Shown here in pieces: positions 36,520 to 48,538 of a DNA stretch of 64,000 nucleotides (the first letter of the stretch is position 1; each line of letters opens with the position of its first letter). Made by a program: the position numbers and the translations under genes. Source of the stretch: Homalodisca vitripennis (taxonomy: Eukaryota > Arthropoda > Insecta > Hemiptera > Cicadellidae); contig NC_060215.1 in assembly GCF_021130785.1 (NCBI RefSeq), positions 115,902,501-115,966,500 on the forward strand, written 5' to 3'. The notes below the pieces were generated by a model that was not told the DNA's origin, searched no databases, and saw only the letters and a list, made by a program, of their open reading frames with translations.

Positions 36520-37830
36520 CGACGACATCCAAGTTGACTCTTGATAGATTCCTCCTTTACTGATGCGGAGCTGTCCCGGGCCGAGGGATTCTGAGCCGTA
36601 AGTTGCCTGGTCCCGATGGTGTAATACTGAACGTAGTAGCTCGGACCTTTCCACAGCTGCTGCTGAATGTGTCCCATCGCTGCTATTAAAAAGGCACCTT
36701 GGATAACCGATGGAAGATCCAACACCTGTCCTTATAAGAAGAGGCAAGGGAGATCCTGTAACCTCTCTGTACGCTCGACACGACAGAGAAGCTCGAGCGG
36801 CTGTAGCAGCCGAAGCTAAAGGAAGCGATTGAGTTGGGAGGCGGCCTTATTGACCATCAACACGGATTTCGGCCAGGCCGTTCCACAATTGGCGCAGGTT
36901 TTGAACGCCTTCGTAGCGGGTCAAAATGGAACTCACCGCACGCGCTGGCTGGTCATGCTGGCAACGCTGAAGGATTTGCGGTTTTCTGCCTATCTCCTTC
37001 GAATGCTCAACATCTATAACAAGGATTGGCAGTTGGCTTATACATTTTCCGACGGGCATAGCTAAAGTGAGACCACGGCAAGAGCTGCGTAGGGCTCGAT
37101 TCTGGGACCTGTGGAACATCGTCTACGACGGGATCCTCCGAATGGAATCCTGTCTCGTAAGATACGCGGTCGATATTGCCACAGTCATCCTCCGGCAGGT
37201 TTTGGACCAGATCTCTGGAGCGGCAAATAAGGCCGGCGGTTGTTACCGTCTCTTTGAGCTGACTGATGAAGAATATCGGACCAGTGGCGAGTTTGCGGCG
37301 GCTGCCCATGTCAGCCACTCACTCAGTGCTCCTTTGCGGGTGCGAGATATGGGCGAACGCTATACGTCAAGGGCGCTACAGGTAAAATATGGCGGCAGTA
37401 CAGAGGAAAGGGGCACTCGCGAGTGCTTACCGATCTGTTTCTGAACCGGCCGTCCTCGTGGTGACCAGGGCTATCCCAATCGACCTACGCGCTTTCGAAA
37501 AGAACTGGGTATACGAAGGGCCGAACCGGTCACCCAGGCTCGAGAACACACCATAAGGGACTGACAGGAACAATGGCTGCTAGAGAGCAGAAGACGTTGG
37601 ACGGTCAGGTTGATAAGAGACCTGAGAGAATCGGTGGAGTGACAGCAGGGGGTGGTAAGTTTTTACCTGCCCCAGTTTCTCTACCGGTCATGGCAACTTT
37701 CAATCGTACTTGTTTAAGATGGGTAAGTTTGCAAGCTCCGAATGTCCCTATGGGGATACTGAGCAAGACGACGCCAACCATACTTCTTCTTCTGTAGACG
37801 CTGGGAAAACGAATGAGTAGTATTGCGATA
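36520..37830 (+). pseudogene. R1-clade LINE reverse transcriptase, decayed fragment
   Basis: A plus-strand relic covering most of the RT palm to the C-terminus, readable only by moving between frames. Visible in order are a GPDGVILN-like segment (about 36610), LLLN and WKIQHL (about 36660-36720), LKEAIELGGGLIDHQHGF and RPGRSTIGA (about 36810-36890), and YTFSDG (about 37040). DLWNIVYDGILRM (about 37108-37146) is followed by the active-site region reading RYAVDIATVIL (about 37160-37190), where YADD has become YAVD. The C-terminal part keeps VTRAIPIDLRAFEKNWVYE (about 37460-37520), RRRWTVRLIRDL (about 37588-37625) and a Cys/His cluster near 37735-37810. This domain order and the long C-terminus fit the R1 clade (R1, TRAS, SART, Waldo-like). 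The 5' end is missing and no intact protein can be made. Confidence 0.75.
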
Positions 37831-38859
37831 GGCAGTCCCGCAAGTGAGTGATGAGTTTTAGTGGATATATACACAAATACCAGCAAATTTCTCTAATGGC
37901 GTATTTCCCCACCAATAACATTTTCGTTAGCGTTTTATTATTCAACCGCACAACAAGGAACTGTTTGATAGTCGGTAGTAGTTATGTTCTGTTTCCATAA
38001 CTTCTTAACTTGTATAAACGTAAAGTAAACATTTATGGAAGCTTTCGATGATGGTTTCCTTGTTGGAATTAATATAGGTGTTAGGAATAAGTGGACGTGG
38101 CTTATGGCATTATCACTTTAAAAAAAAAAGTTAATTTGATTCGACCTTACTTCGTTCAGTAGTTTAAAAATGTATTGAGAAACTTTAATAAAGTTCACAT
38201 ATCAATATGGAGTAATGTAAATGTAAAATAACCCATAGCAAAATCTCCACAAATAAATTACGTACAGTAATGTGACATGTTTATTTACTGCAATATAAAT
38301 ATATAAAATCGATGGAAAACTGTTTTCTGTTTACCACTTCAGGCCTGAAACTTGTTTTCCATAGCAAGGACGTAATATTTCAAGATAACTAATAATTGTG
38401 TAAGCAATGTTTCGGCGTAGTGTAAACTGGAAAATTTAAGTGTTACGAAACCGCCTTGAAAGCCTAAGAACTAAGGTAAATTCATTGATCTGTAAAAAGG
38501 TTTTCGGCTCGATACTAATTCATCCTCAGCATCATTGTTAGCGATGTTGTTACATCTTGTTGCATAAACTTTTATAACCATGTATGAAACGAAATTGGCT
38601 TTATTATTAGAGTCGAAGTTAGAACTTCTTTCGTGTCCTCTCTTCCACTCGCTTTATGTAAGTGTTTTATTACGTAAAACTAAAAATTGATGATATACTT
38701 TTTTTTAAATATTTTATAACATTTTTAATGAGAAGAATATTTCAAGTTTTTAAATCAACAACGAAATCTTTGTGACAATTTGGTATTTATCACAGGGAGG
38801 CATTGCAACATGAAATTTTATCACAGGGATTTTGCAAATCATGAAATACATGACTGAAG
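37831..38859. other. AT-rich DNA, nothing recognised
   Basis: May contain the 3' untranslated tail of the R1-like relic at its left side, but no clear poly-A or target duplication was found. Confidence 0.45.
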
Positions 38860-39310
38860 TGTGTCATATGCTGCCATTCTCCAATACTTCTATCTCGGTC
38901 AAGGCACCATTGTCTAAAACTCCGAGAGGCACCCGGAGCGACAGCCATGTCAAATCACTGCATCAGCGGCCGGGCGGCCGAGAGACCCGAAGGGGCATAC
39001 TTGAACTTTCGTCCTGTCTCGGCCGGCATTTCTCAGCGGTAACAGCGGTTTTGACGGATAGGCCTGACGCCAATTAGGAGGTCACACAGATAAATAAGTG
39101 ACATCGCCGCTCGGCCACAAAGCGAACGCTCTAATGGCTACGAGGCATTAATTGCCTCGTCGCCTCGGAGTTAATTTGTAATTAACCAGATAAAAAGTGT
39201 TCGGACATAGAGAGCGACGTTGATAAGTTCGGCGTCAAGTGTGAGCCAAAATATTAAAATGCTCAACACTCTTTGAAATGATACCCAAATGGCGTGGTTT
39301 TCAAATTAAA
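38860..39310. other. GC-richer island with a homeodomain-site cluster, candidate enhancer
   Basis: About 450 bp. Between 39131 and 39186 there are four TAAT-type cores (CTAATGG, ATTAAT, TTAATTT, TAATTA), two of them inside or next to an 8-bp inverted repeat (ACGAGGCA 39140-39147, TGCCTCGT 39153-39160). An 81-codon plus-strand frame at 38832-39077 lacks a domain. The pattern is typical of developmental enhancers; this is inferred from motifs only. Confidence 0.35.
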
Positions 39311-40044
39311 GAATGAGGAAACCGTTTGTAATCTTGAAATATTTGTATTCGTCGTTAAAAATATACGAAACATCTTTAATATATGAATAAGGAAAATGTT
39401 CCTTAAATGAGAAATGACATATCAAAATATTTGGTTTTGCAGTAATTATTATAGCTGAATGGATGAACATCCCTTATTTAGCTTGTTAATGCATTCAAAT
39501 CCAACCCAGAAAATCTGACTTATAAAGTGTGGTTTTATCAGTATGGTCACAGTTAAATTTATCATTTTATATTACTCGTATTTATCTCAAATCTTCACAG
39601 ACATTTTGGTATTTCTCCCTTGATCAGCCAAGTCCCTGGATATAAATATTAATAGATCTTATAACATCCACATAGTGGGTGTATGTTGTTCTCAGAAAAG
39701 GAATACAACATTAAAATAAAATTAAACAAACAGTTCTTTTGTTAATTATTCAAAATAACAATCTAGACGGGATTACACATTTAAATCTGTATTAAGTTAA
39801 AGTTAAAGTTATATGTAAAACAGTACCAAGTGTCCAAATAGCGCAGTATGCATTACCTTGAATAAATTGGTATGATTATAAAATTATAATTAATTCAAAG
39901 ATATAAACATAAAAAAAGAAAACTTATTTATGTAACAGTGAAAGCAAGTGTTAATCTTGTTACTGAATCTCAATAAGAGACATTTAATTAAATTCTGCCA
40001 TTTAAATATAATTATAATACATAGTATAGGCACAATGTTCATAA

Positions 40045-40113
<69 letters not shown>

Positions 40114-40639
40114 CTATATAAAAGTACATAAATGAGTACGGTCTATTCTGATGATTAAGACGATTTAAAATATTGATATAAATTATAAAAATGTTATTGT
40201 CCTTTTTTTGGTAACTTTATTTTTATGCGGACCAATAGTTAGTTGTTTCCTATTACAAATATGTCATGTTAGACAACTATTAGAAATAATATTTTTAAAT
40301 CATTGTGGTATATAAGAATTGTAGTATAGTATATTTAAAGTATAGTATTTAGAGGAATCTTATGATTAGGGCTAAGGGAAAAAATAATTATCAATCATTA
40401 CGTTATTTCGTTAGTTCAAAGTTATATTTCTTATAAATTTAATATTTAAACCAAATTTAGGTTGCTATGTTAAGACGTTTTTATTTGTGTCTGGTTCTAA
40501 AATTGCCTGAGATTCCTACTTTAAATGCTTATAATACCTTTTATAGTATTTTTTCTCCTAGGAGTTATCGTAATGGACTATGACTCTGAAATTAAAAACC
40601 TAACCAAAAACCAATTGTTACACCTAGAGACCATTGTAC
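39311..40639. other. AT-rich DNA with a (TA)n tract
   Basis: No gene recognised. The right part may include non-coding sequence of the mariner relic that begins at about 40640. Confidence 0.45.
40052..40111. repeat. (TA)n microsatellite
   Basis: An uninterrupted TA dinucleotide run of about 30 units. Confidence 0.95.
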
Positions 40640-41222
40640 TTAGAGAGTCATTGTACTGTCTGAAATATCGTAAGATAGCACCCCATTACAACTGACAGCT
40701 GCCCAAACAGTAATTCCTTTTGATTTGAGTAGAGTCTGTTCAAGAATGTGTGGATAACCGGTGTTGTAATAATTACAATTATGTCTATTCGCACCACCAT
40801 TGCGGTAGAAAGTGGACGCGTCTGAATAACAAAAACAATTTGAGTATGCCAATTAGGATCTAGCTCATGAAACTCAATAATACGTAAACAAAATTCCACT
40901 CTCCTGTCCGGGATCATCTTCGAGAAAATTATGGACTAAGTGACTTTTGTAAAATTTAATTTCGTTCTTCTTAATTATTCTCTGTATTGAAGACTTTGGA
41001 ACACCAGTTTCAAGTTCAACCTTCGTTAATGACTTCGGTTTACCTGGAGGCGGAGCATTGATGCGCATACTAGTACTCACTAGAGTACTTATTTACGGCA
41101 TTTCCACTTTCTAACAAAATATTTTTCCACTTAGTTATTGTTCTATTGCTAGGTGGTTAAACTCCTGGGTAGGCAACCTGAAGTTGCTCTAATTGCTTCT
41201 GTAGTGTTGCCAAAAGTAAATA
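40640..41222 (-). pseudogene. mariner-like transposase relic, interrupted by a pogo element
   Basis: Minus-strand fragments of a Tc1/mariner-superfamily transposase. They include LTKVELETGVPKSSIQRIIK (HTH; about 41040-40980), NFLEDDP and RRVEFCLRIIEFHELDPNWH (about 40930-40850). The first catalytic Asp region reads SDASTFYRNGGANRHNCNYY in one frame, and VWAAVSCNGVLSYDI follows (about 40700-40660). At least two frameshifts are needed. The downstream catalytic part (second and third acidic residues) was not found. The N-terminal residues GNTTEAIR lie right at 41200-41222, next to the right-facing end of the inserted pogo element. Reading resumes across the insertion at 44723, which shows that the mariner was there first. 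Confidence 0.7.
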
Positions 41223-44200
41223 GGGTAAAACTATATACAGTCATTGGCACTTTAAGATGCTATTCCTTACGTCTGTTCAATATTTTGTTCTCAGACACAT
41301 GAAAAACATATATTTTGTTAATATTGATTGGTTTTTTGGCTTTATACTTTCTTTTTACATTCACAATAAATTTAAAAAGTAAATATTTATGTTATGTGGA
41401 AGTGGAAATATTTATTTTGTTATTATGTTACATAATTATAGTGATTGGCACCTAATTCACAGTTATTGGCATTCTGTTTGACAGTCATTGGCACACTTTC
41501 ATATTTTGCTAAAATAAGAGTGAGGCAATGAAATCATGCACACAACTTACTCTAAAAATGTATAATGTGTATATACAACTATTGAATACAATAATTATGA
41601 TTGCATAAGTAGAAAGTTTAAAAAAAAATATTACTTCTATAGCCTATATTGTGACGTTAAAATTCAAATAAACTAGACAATAATAGTTTGCCCTTCTACA
41701 ACATCTTAATAAAACCATTAAATGTTTAATTCGTTGGCAATTTCATTTCCAAAGTCCAAACAGATGTTGCATACAAACACAGGATCATGTTGATCAAGGT
41801 CCTCTCTGTTTTGTATACATTTTATATGATACAGTCTATCACACATGTCACATTCAACAGGTTGGGAGACTTCTTCGTCTTTGAAGTTAGTCCCACAACT
41901 GTAGCACAATCCATTTTTTGTTACAGGAAACAACTTTTTCCCCACAGACTTAGGCTTATGTGATACAGACGGTCCGTTATCAACATCAATTGACTTTTCA
42001 ACTTTGACTTTCCCACATAATTGATCTTCATAATTTTTCTTCTTAACAGAAATCTTACTATGTTGTTTAGTAGAGTTTCCTTTCTGGGCTTTACTTAACT
42101 TCTTTTCTTCTCGTAGTCTTTTTCCTTTCTGTCTTGGCTCTTTCTTCTTTTGCCTTTTTTTCTTCCTTTTCTTCATAAATTATTTTCCATTTCTTCGAAG
42201 AAACAACGTAAGGTACTCTTTCTGTTTTTCTTTTGCCTTTTCTGGTTGGAGTTTCGGGCCACACGAGAACATCAGCCAAAGCTGGACCACTGCTTCCAGA
42301 TGCTTGGGCAATGCCTTGTGAAGCATGTTAGCGCAACACGTGAACCTTCACTTAACTTTTTCTCGGGTGTTGTATAGTTATGGTCAAGTTTTACATTTAC
42401 ATTGTTGTACATTGTTTCACATTTTGATTGTTGGAAGATATGTGGTGTCATTTTTTTAATGCATTGGCACTGACATCTGGTGCAGGTAAATAATTAATTT
42501 CAGGATCATAGTTTTTTTGTTTTTGTAACATCAGTTGTGTGGCATCTTTGACAATAGGCCTATCTGGCACACATACATCAGTGACAGTTTTTGGAGAGTG
42601 TGGATTTAGTTCCATGACAGCATGTGGCGAACCAAATTTTTTGAGGTTGCTTATTTCTGGAAAACTCCTCCCTCCCACACTCGATATAGTGTGAAAAACA
42701 GTGGAGGTTCATTATTTTCCGACACAACTTTCTCTATAATTGCGGAATTTTTCTATCATTTCGTCTCCTACAATCCCTTCGAATTGATCCAAGGTAACTA
42801 CATCTTTACCGCTTTAATGGTACAATTTTTCATTTGGGTTTTACAAGACACTTTGTATAGTCCAATTGAGTTGCAGTTCCAAGGAAAAACAAGCCACCAG
42901 GCTCTAAATCCGTTAGTAAGTGTTTGAGGCTTGACCTCGTCCACTACATGTTTTCAGGATTGGTGCAACATTCTCCTTAGTTTAAAGCGTCTGTCGGGTG
43001 GTTACTACGCCAATTAAACACTGCCTTTTTCCAGCCTGACTTGATTGGTCTAAATGCAGCAACATCTGCTGGCTGCATTATTCTGGTAGCGTTTGGGTAT
43101 AGGGCTTATCAGTATTATTTGCAACTCAGAACACAGTTGGCTTAGCTGATAGGAAAGATGGGCTCTTATGCCCATCTACAAAAAGGATAACTGCCCGTGT
43201 GATATTGTTTTTTTCAAGGTGTGCATTAAAAACATTACCGATGTACTCATAAAAGACTTCGGATTTCATCCATCCAGTGTTCGAATGACCAATACCCCAA
43301 GAGTCTGGTACAGAATTTTACAATTGTTGATGGTAATCTATGGTACGGATAGATTAACATCGGTGGAACAATTCGCCCACAAGCAGAAAAAGAAAACATC
43401 ACAGTAATGGCGGCTTTTTGAATTTCCCTTGTCAATTTCATAAACATTTTTTTGATCCTGTGGGAGCTAAAACTTTAGAACCCTTTGGACACAGTAGGAA
43501 ATTTGTCTCAATCGCCATTAAAAACAACGAGTCGGGTCTTTCAAAACGTCCACCGCATTTTCTTCTTTCAAAATGTCTTCTATAGTTTTAAACCAATTTT
43601 TAATATCGTTTTCGCTGACGCATGAGCTTGCAGAAGTTACTCCTTCGGGAGTCCTTAAGGATAGGTTAGGGTGCCTTTTTAAAAAATGCTTGATACCAAC
43701 CGAGGCCTGGAAGATTGTTTTTTTAAAAGGATTAGGTCTTTCATTTTGTATTAAGAATTCTTGAACGCTCAGTTGCAAATCTTTCTTTCCGTCGTGGGAA
43801 ACCTTTCCGACAGCAGTCATTGATCCATTTTTCAAGTGTATCCTCTTCTTCCTTCGTCAGTACAGGTGGAGGACCAAGTTGTGTTTTTGAAAACTTGTCA
43901 CTAAGCCGAAACTGAATAGTTGACCGAGGAACACCATGCTTTTTTGCTGCAGCCTTTTTGGTCATTCCATTTCTAACATCTTGTAAAGCTGCCTCAAGAG
44001 AATCGGCTTTGTAAGAGAATTTAGGCATAATTTGAACTCCGTTGGTGATCTGAAAAGAAAAAAGTTATTTATTGGCATGCCAATATCTATACATTGACAT
44101 AGTGCCAATCACTGCTAGGTTACAGTGATTGGCATGCCAACGAGAAATATATATGTGTGCCAATGACTGTTTCAAATTGAGTTGTTAAACAATAACAATA

Positions 44201-44720
44201 TTCATAAAAAGCCCATTGTTTTTATACTTCGAAAGATGTTATTTTGGCTTAAAATAAACAATCTCTTAAATACATAGTCATTGGCACTCCCTGCCGATGA
44301 CTATATTTCATAATTTTTAAACATACAGTCATTGGCACCCCCTTTGCAGGTTTGATTTTGAGGTTATTTAACTTAAAACCTATCAAAAATGGTTTCAACT
44401 CCTTCTACATTACAGCTATCATTGTCTTAGTTGCAAAGATTTATCTTATCAAAGGGAAAATAACATAGTACAGAGAAGCAACTCTAAAGGAATTCACAAG
44501 AAGATCAACAGAAAAAGCTTACCTATACTAAAAATAATTTTTTCCAGACACCACGTGCAGTCTATCTGCAAACATCACAATACCAATTGGGGGAGAACTG
44601 TTAAGAGTATCTAATGAACTATGTTGGCATTCAATGCTGCCAACCTAAATCTTGTAATGAAACAAAATAATTACAAAGTGCCAATGACTGTACTAGTGCC
44701 AATGACTGTATGGTTTACCC
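41223..44720 (-). mobile_element. pogo-type DNA transposon with PHD-finger transposase, inserted in a mariner relic
   Basis: The left end reads GGGTAAAACTATATACAGTC, and the right end, read on the minus strand, GGGTAAACCATACAGTCATT. Both have TA immediately outside (41221-41222 and 44721-44722). The motif ACAGTCATTGGCAC is repeated many times just inside both ends (for example near 41238, 41484, 44277, 44328, 44676 and 44694), a pattern of sub-terminal transposase-binding repeats. The interior codes on the minus strand for a transposase with psq-type HTH, DDE and PHD-finger regions. The element is about 3.5 kb, and its gene has frameshifts and stops, so it is not autonomous. Confidence 0.85.
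41718..44028 (-). pseudogene. pogo-type transposase with C-terminal PHD finger, broken
   Basis: It would bind and cut the ends of its own element. The start at 44028 reads MPKFSYKADSLEAALQDVRN, followed by a psq-type HTH (KKAAAKKHGVPRSTIQFRL) and a CENP-B-like second helix region (EKWINDCCRKGFPRR, FLKRHPNLSLRTPEG). The DDE domain has NGD (first Asp, 43513-43511), IVPPMLIYP (about 43370), FVDGHKS (second Asp, 43176-43174) and QPADVAAFRPIKSGWKKAV (third Asp, 43076-43074). The last two are about 32 codons plus one base apart, so a frameshift lies between them. A Lys-rich linker (42180-42060) leads to a C4HC3 PHD finger at about 41910-41750: CYSC, CDMC, H, C, CNIC. PHD fingers bind histone H3 tails, so a role in chromatin targeting is possible. 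Several frameshifts separate the domains. Confidence 0.8.
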
Positions 44721-44760
44721 TAGCACATACACAACACTTCACTTTTTACCTACCCTACAT
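44721..44760 (-). pseudogene. upstream piece of the same mariner transposase relic
   Basis: If the inserted pogo element and one TA copy are ignored, the minus-strand frame runs on as VYVLFTFGNTTEAIR across 44723/41222. This fits the N-terminal region of mariner-type transposases. The true start codon was not identified. Confidence 0.5.
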
Positions 44761-45959
44761 TAAAAGCTATATTTCGAACTTCAATATCAGTAAAACTGTA
44801 ATGGAGGAAGTTAGGTTATGTTTTTATAGCACAAGCAATATTCTTCAATCAAACAGCTGTTTTCAACAATGAGCGCAATTAAACATCTGTTTTTAAAGCT
44901 GCAACCCAGTAATCAAATCAGGTAATTCAAGAAATGAATTTTTATAGGAAGCAAAATGGTAAAATGTTCAATATGTCACCATTCTGTTTATACAATTATT
45001 AGGGAGCTTTAATTTTCACAGAATATTCTTAAAACCTACTTGATTAATTGTGTAGAGTTTGAAAATGTTTAGTGCATAAATGGGCAAGTAATATAAAATC
45101 AAACGTTTTAAACCTCTTCGTTGGACACTCTATATATAACATATTATTCTGTTTTGCCAACGAGGGTTTAAATTTGTAATAAATTTAGTAAAATTAACCC
45201 TTTTCCGAGCCAATATTAGTTCTGATTGCTTCTTGGAATAGTCTAGATGCTTCCAACTGCAATATGTATCAAACTCAAATGACATTGTCGCATTTTGAAA
45301 GTATAAAAATAGATGTTAACAACTAAAAATTTCAGAAATAAAAAGTTCCCTGTATTTACAATATTAAAATGAAAATAGTGTTATCAAATATGTTAGCACT
45401 ATTGACTGTATGTCGAGTTGACTACTGATAGTTGTGGAAGTGATACCCTGGTGGGGTAATCACACCATATTACGTATATGATTGATTCATATTGGGAGGG
45501 GTGTGGGTATGGAAGTAGATGTTACGAAAAGAAAAGGATGTAACTTGTTAACAACCAAAATCTATATAGTAAACTTCATTTTTCAAGGCTAAAGATATGG
45601 TGAACCTGAACTAAACACACGCTTTAGATTTTCCCTCGCGTATCTTTCTAAATGTTTCATATTTCTTGTTGCAAAGTCACTTTGGTATTTCTCTCTTTAA
45701 GTCTTCATAGTTATTTTAATTCTTTATTTTGTACCAATACAGTTTTTACAGGGTACAAGGTGACATATTAAACACTACTTTGATCACAAATGAGGTAAAA
45801 TGTAGTTTAAAAATACCTATATGTATAAAGTAAAGAAAGGTAAATTATATAGAAGTGAATAGTGGTTTACAAGATCTCTATTGTTTTTCATCATATCTTC
45901 CACATATTTTAATTTTTAAATTAATTTCATTGGTCAGATATTTTAATAAAGAGACTCTA
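44761..45959. other. AT-rich DNA, nothing recognised
   Basis: The left end may contain 5' sequence of the mariner relic. Otherwise no feature recognised. Confidence 0.45.
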
Positions 45960-46290
45960 GCAGGAGTTAAAAATACCGGAAGGGATAGGTGCTCTCGTGT
46001 GAAAGTCTCGAATATTAATCCAGCGGAATAATCAACACCCAGCAGCAAAATGATCCACGTGTCGTGAAGAAGGGGGTTTAACTATCCCTATGACGTTACT
46101 TTAATAGCATACAGACATGTGCGTAATAAAGTTATCAAGGTCTAATTTGGAACAAATTAGACGTAATGTGGGCCCACTCATCATCCTTATTCATAAAGCG
46201 GACCACTGAGGCCAAGAGTTGGCTGTGAGAACTGGTGGCCAATTTTCTATAATTAATTCAGTTGTTATTATTATAATGTTCGTGCAGGGT
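45960..46290. other. GC-richer patch with a perfect inverted repeat
   Basis: Contains GTCTAATTTG-GAA-CAAATTAGAC at 46140-46162, a perfect 10-bp hairpin with a 3-nt loop. Nothing else recognised. Confidence 0.4.
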
Positions 46291-47242
46291 TCCCTAAACT
46301 TTAAAAATGGATTCTTTCCCTTTCACCTTCTCAAGTTCTGGGCAATAAACCAACGACAATAATCGTGCTCGTTGACCATTGCTGCCCGTTGGCACCCGTT
46401 GCTTTATTCATCTTCAGTAAAATATATTGTGTTCAGTGGAATTAAATAATATTTCCACACAGAAGCAATAGTGATTCAGTAATGTACAGTTTGTTTTACA
46501 GTTTTGACTATAAGGCTGATGTTAATAGCAATAACAGTTACACATTTAAATGCAAATTAGTTTTGCGTCAGCTACATATTTTTACTTATATCCGAATTCT
46601 ATAGCTTTAATGTAAAGTTTAACATTGCTACTTCCAGATTTGCAAAAATTTGTGTTATCCCTCTGAAAGTCCTGCTTATTACACAGGCTGAGTTATACTA
46701 CCTATGGGGTAGGTATAGTTATCACACCAAGTAACTATAACACCTTTTCTTATTCTTGACCTCCGAACTTAACCCCAGGTAAGTTTGGAAAATATCTCCA
46801 AATGACCATTTTGGGGATGAGAGTGATTTTTAAGAAATTTTATAAGTGAACATGATTTACATATACAAAATTTCAAATTACTCATTACAGAGTACATTTT
46901 AGCCTAAAATAACTATTAATTACTTTGAACTGCATTTACTACGTGTACTAAAGCACTTACTTTTTAGAGTGTTTTTGAAATATGTGTTGTGTTACTTTTC
47001 GTATAATATGCAATTTTATTTTAATTTCCTAAATAAAAATGCTCAGAGTTCAAGAATACTAAAAAACCTGAAATCCATACGTGTTATGAATAATTGGTAC
47101 ACTCCATGAAACTGTTCAAAATAGAAATAAAAAAATTGAATTCAAAACAATAATTTTAAAAATTACATAATTTATTCATCTAATAAATAATCCTTATAAC
47201 AAAACGAAACCGAAACCTAAAATTGTTTAATTTACCACCAGC
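46291..47242. other. AT-rich DNA, nothing recognised
   Basis: No feature recognised before the start of the 99-bp satellite. Confidence 0.5.
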
Positions 47243-48328
47243 CTTATGAAGAGATTCGGAATACAACGGGTTGGTCGGCAAAACCAATCGTGAGTAGTGT
47301 CGTGTATACACAGTTTTGGCAGTCAGTGTGATACCGCCACACTTATGAAGAGATTCGGAATACAACGGCTTGGTCGGCAAAACCAAACGTGAGTAGTGTC
47401 GTGTATACACAGTTTTGGCAGTCAGTGTGATACCGCCACACTTATGAAGAGATTCGGAATACAACGGCTTGGTCGGCAAAACCAAATCGTGAGTAGTGTC
47501 GTGTATACACAGTTTTGGCAGTCAGTGTGATACCGCCAGACTTATGAAGAGATTCGGAATACAACGGCTTGGTCGGCAAAACCAAACGTGAGTAGTGTCG
47601 TGTATACACAGTTTTGGCAGTCAGTGTGATACCGCCACACTTATGAAGAGATTCGGAATACAACGGCTTGGTCGGCAAAACCAAACGTGAGTAGTGTCGT
47701 GTATACACAGTTTTGGCAGTCAGTGTGATACCGCCAGACTTATGAAGAGATTCGGAATACAACGGCTTGGTCGGCAAAACCAAACGTGAGTAGTGTCGTG
47801 TATACACAGTTTTGGCAGTCAGTGTGATACCGCCACACTTATGAAGAGATTCGGAATACAACGGCTTGGTCGGCAAAACCAATCGTGAGTAGTGTCGTGT
47901 ATACACAGTTTTGGCAGTCAGTGTGATACCGCCACACTTATGAAGAGATTCGGAATACAACGGCTTGGTCGGCAAAACCAATCATGAGTAGTGTCGTGTA
48001 TACACAGTTTTGGCAGTCAGTGTGATACCGCCAGACTTATGAAGAGTTTCGGAATACAAAGGCTTGGTGACAAAACCAATCATGAGTAGTGTCGTGTATA
48101 CACAGTTTTGGCAGTCAGTGTGATACCGCCAGACTTATGAAGAGTTTCGGAATACAAAGGCTTGGTGACAAAACCAATCATGAGTAGTGTCGTGTATACA
48201 CAGTTTTGGCAGTCAGTGTGATACCGCCAGACTTATGAAGAATTTCGGAATACAAAGGCTTGGTGACAAAACCAATCATGAGTAGTTTCAGGTATACACA
48301 GGGTTGGCAGTCAGTGTGATAAAGCCAA
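47243..48328. repeat. 99-bp satellite, about 11 tandem copies
   Basis: Copies begin at CTTATGAAGAG at 47243, 47342, 47441, 47541, 47640, 47739, 47838, 47937, 48036, 48134 and 48232. Spacing is 99 bp, with one 100-bp unit and 98-bp units at the right end. Each monomer contains the 10-bp palindrome GTGTATACAC and a TTGGT...ACCAA inverted repeat. Because 99 is a multiple of three, the minus strand stays open as a 33-residue repeat beginning VLPTKPLYSESLHK, which gives frames up to 179 codons; I regard this as a by-product. The rightmost three units form a distinct subtype (TTTCGGAATACAAAGGC, GGTGAC) and the last one is degraded. Confidence 0.95.
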
Positions 48329-48536
48329 CATATCTAAAAAAATGTATACACCACAATGCAAAATTTCACATTGTAAATACATATGATAGCAGATTTATAT
48401 TTAACAAAAAACATTAGAAGATTATAGAAATTATGTCCTAGGGATGGCTACAAAATTATTTGAAATAATTGGTTTTCACAGTATATACCAAAACTATAAA
48501 TACAATACTATAACAACATAATACACTAGAACATAA

Positions 48537-48538
<2 letters not shown>
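48329..48538. other. AT-rich spacer
   Basis: Short AT-rich DNA between the satellite and the (TG)n tract; nothing recognised. Confidence 0.5.

Noticed and set aside
36502..36747. Overlapping minus-strand frames of 81 and 71 codons
   Set aside because: The plus strand here codes for the R1-like reverse transcriptase relic; these are antisense shadows.
42150..42377. 75-codon plus-strand Phe-rich frame
   Set aside because: Antisense of the Lys-rich linker in the second pogo transposase.
47180..47981. Repeat proteins of 101 and 179 codons on the minus strand
   Set aside because: They are translations of the 99-bp satellite; the period is divisible by three, which keeps the frame open without selection.
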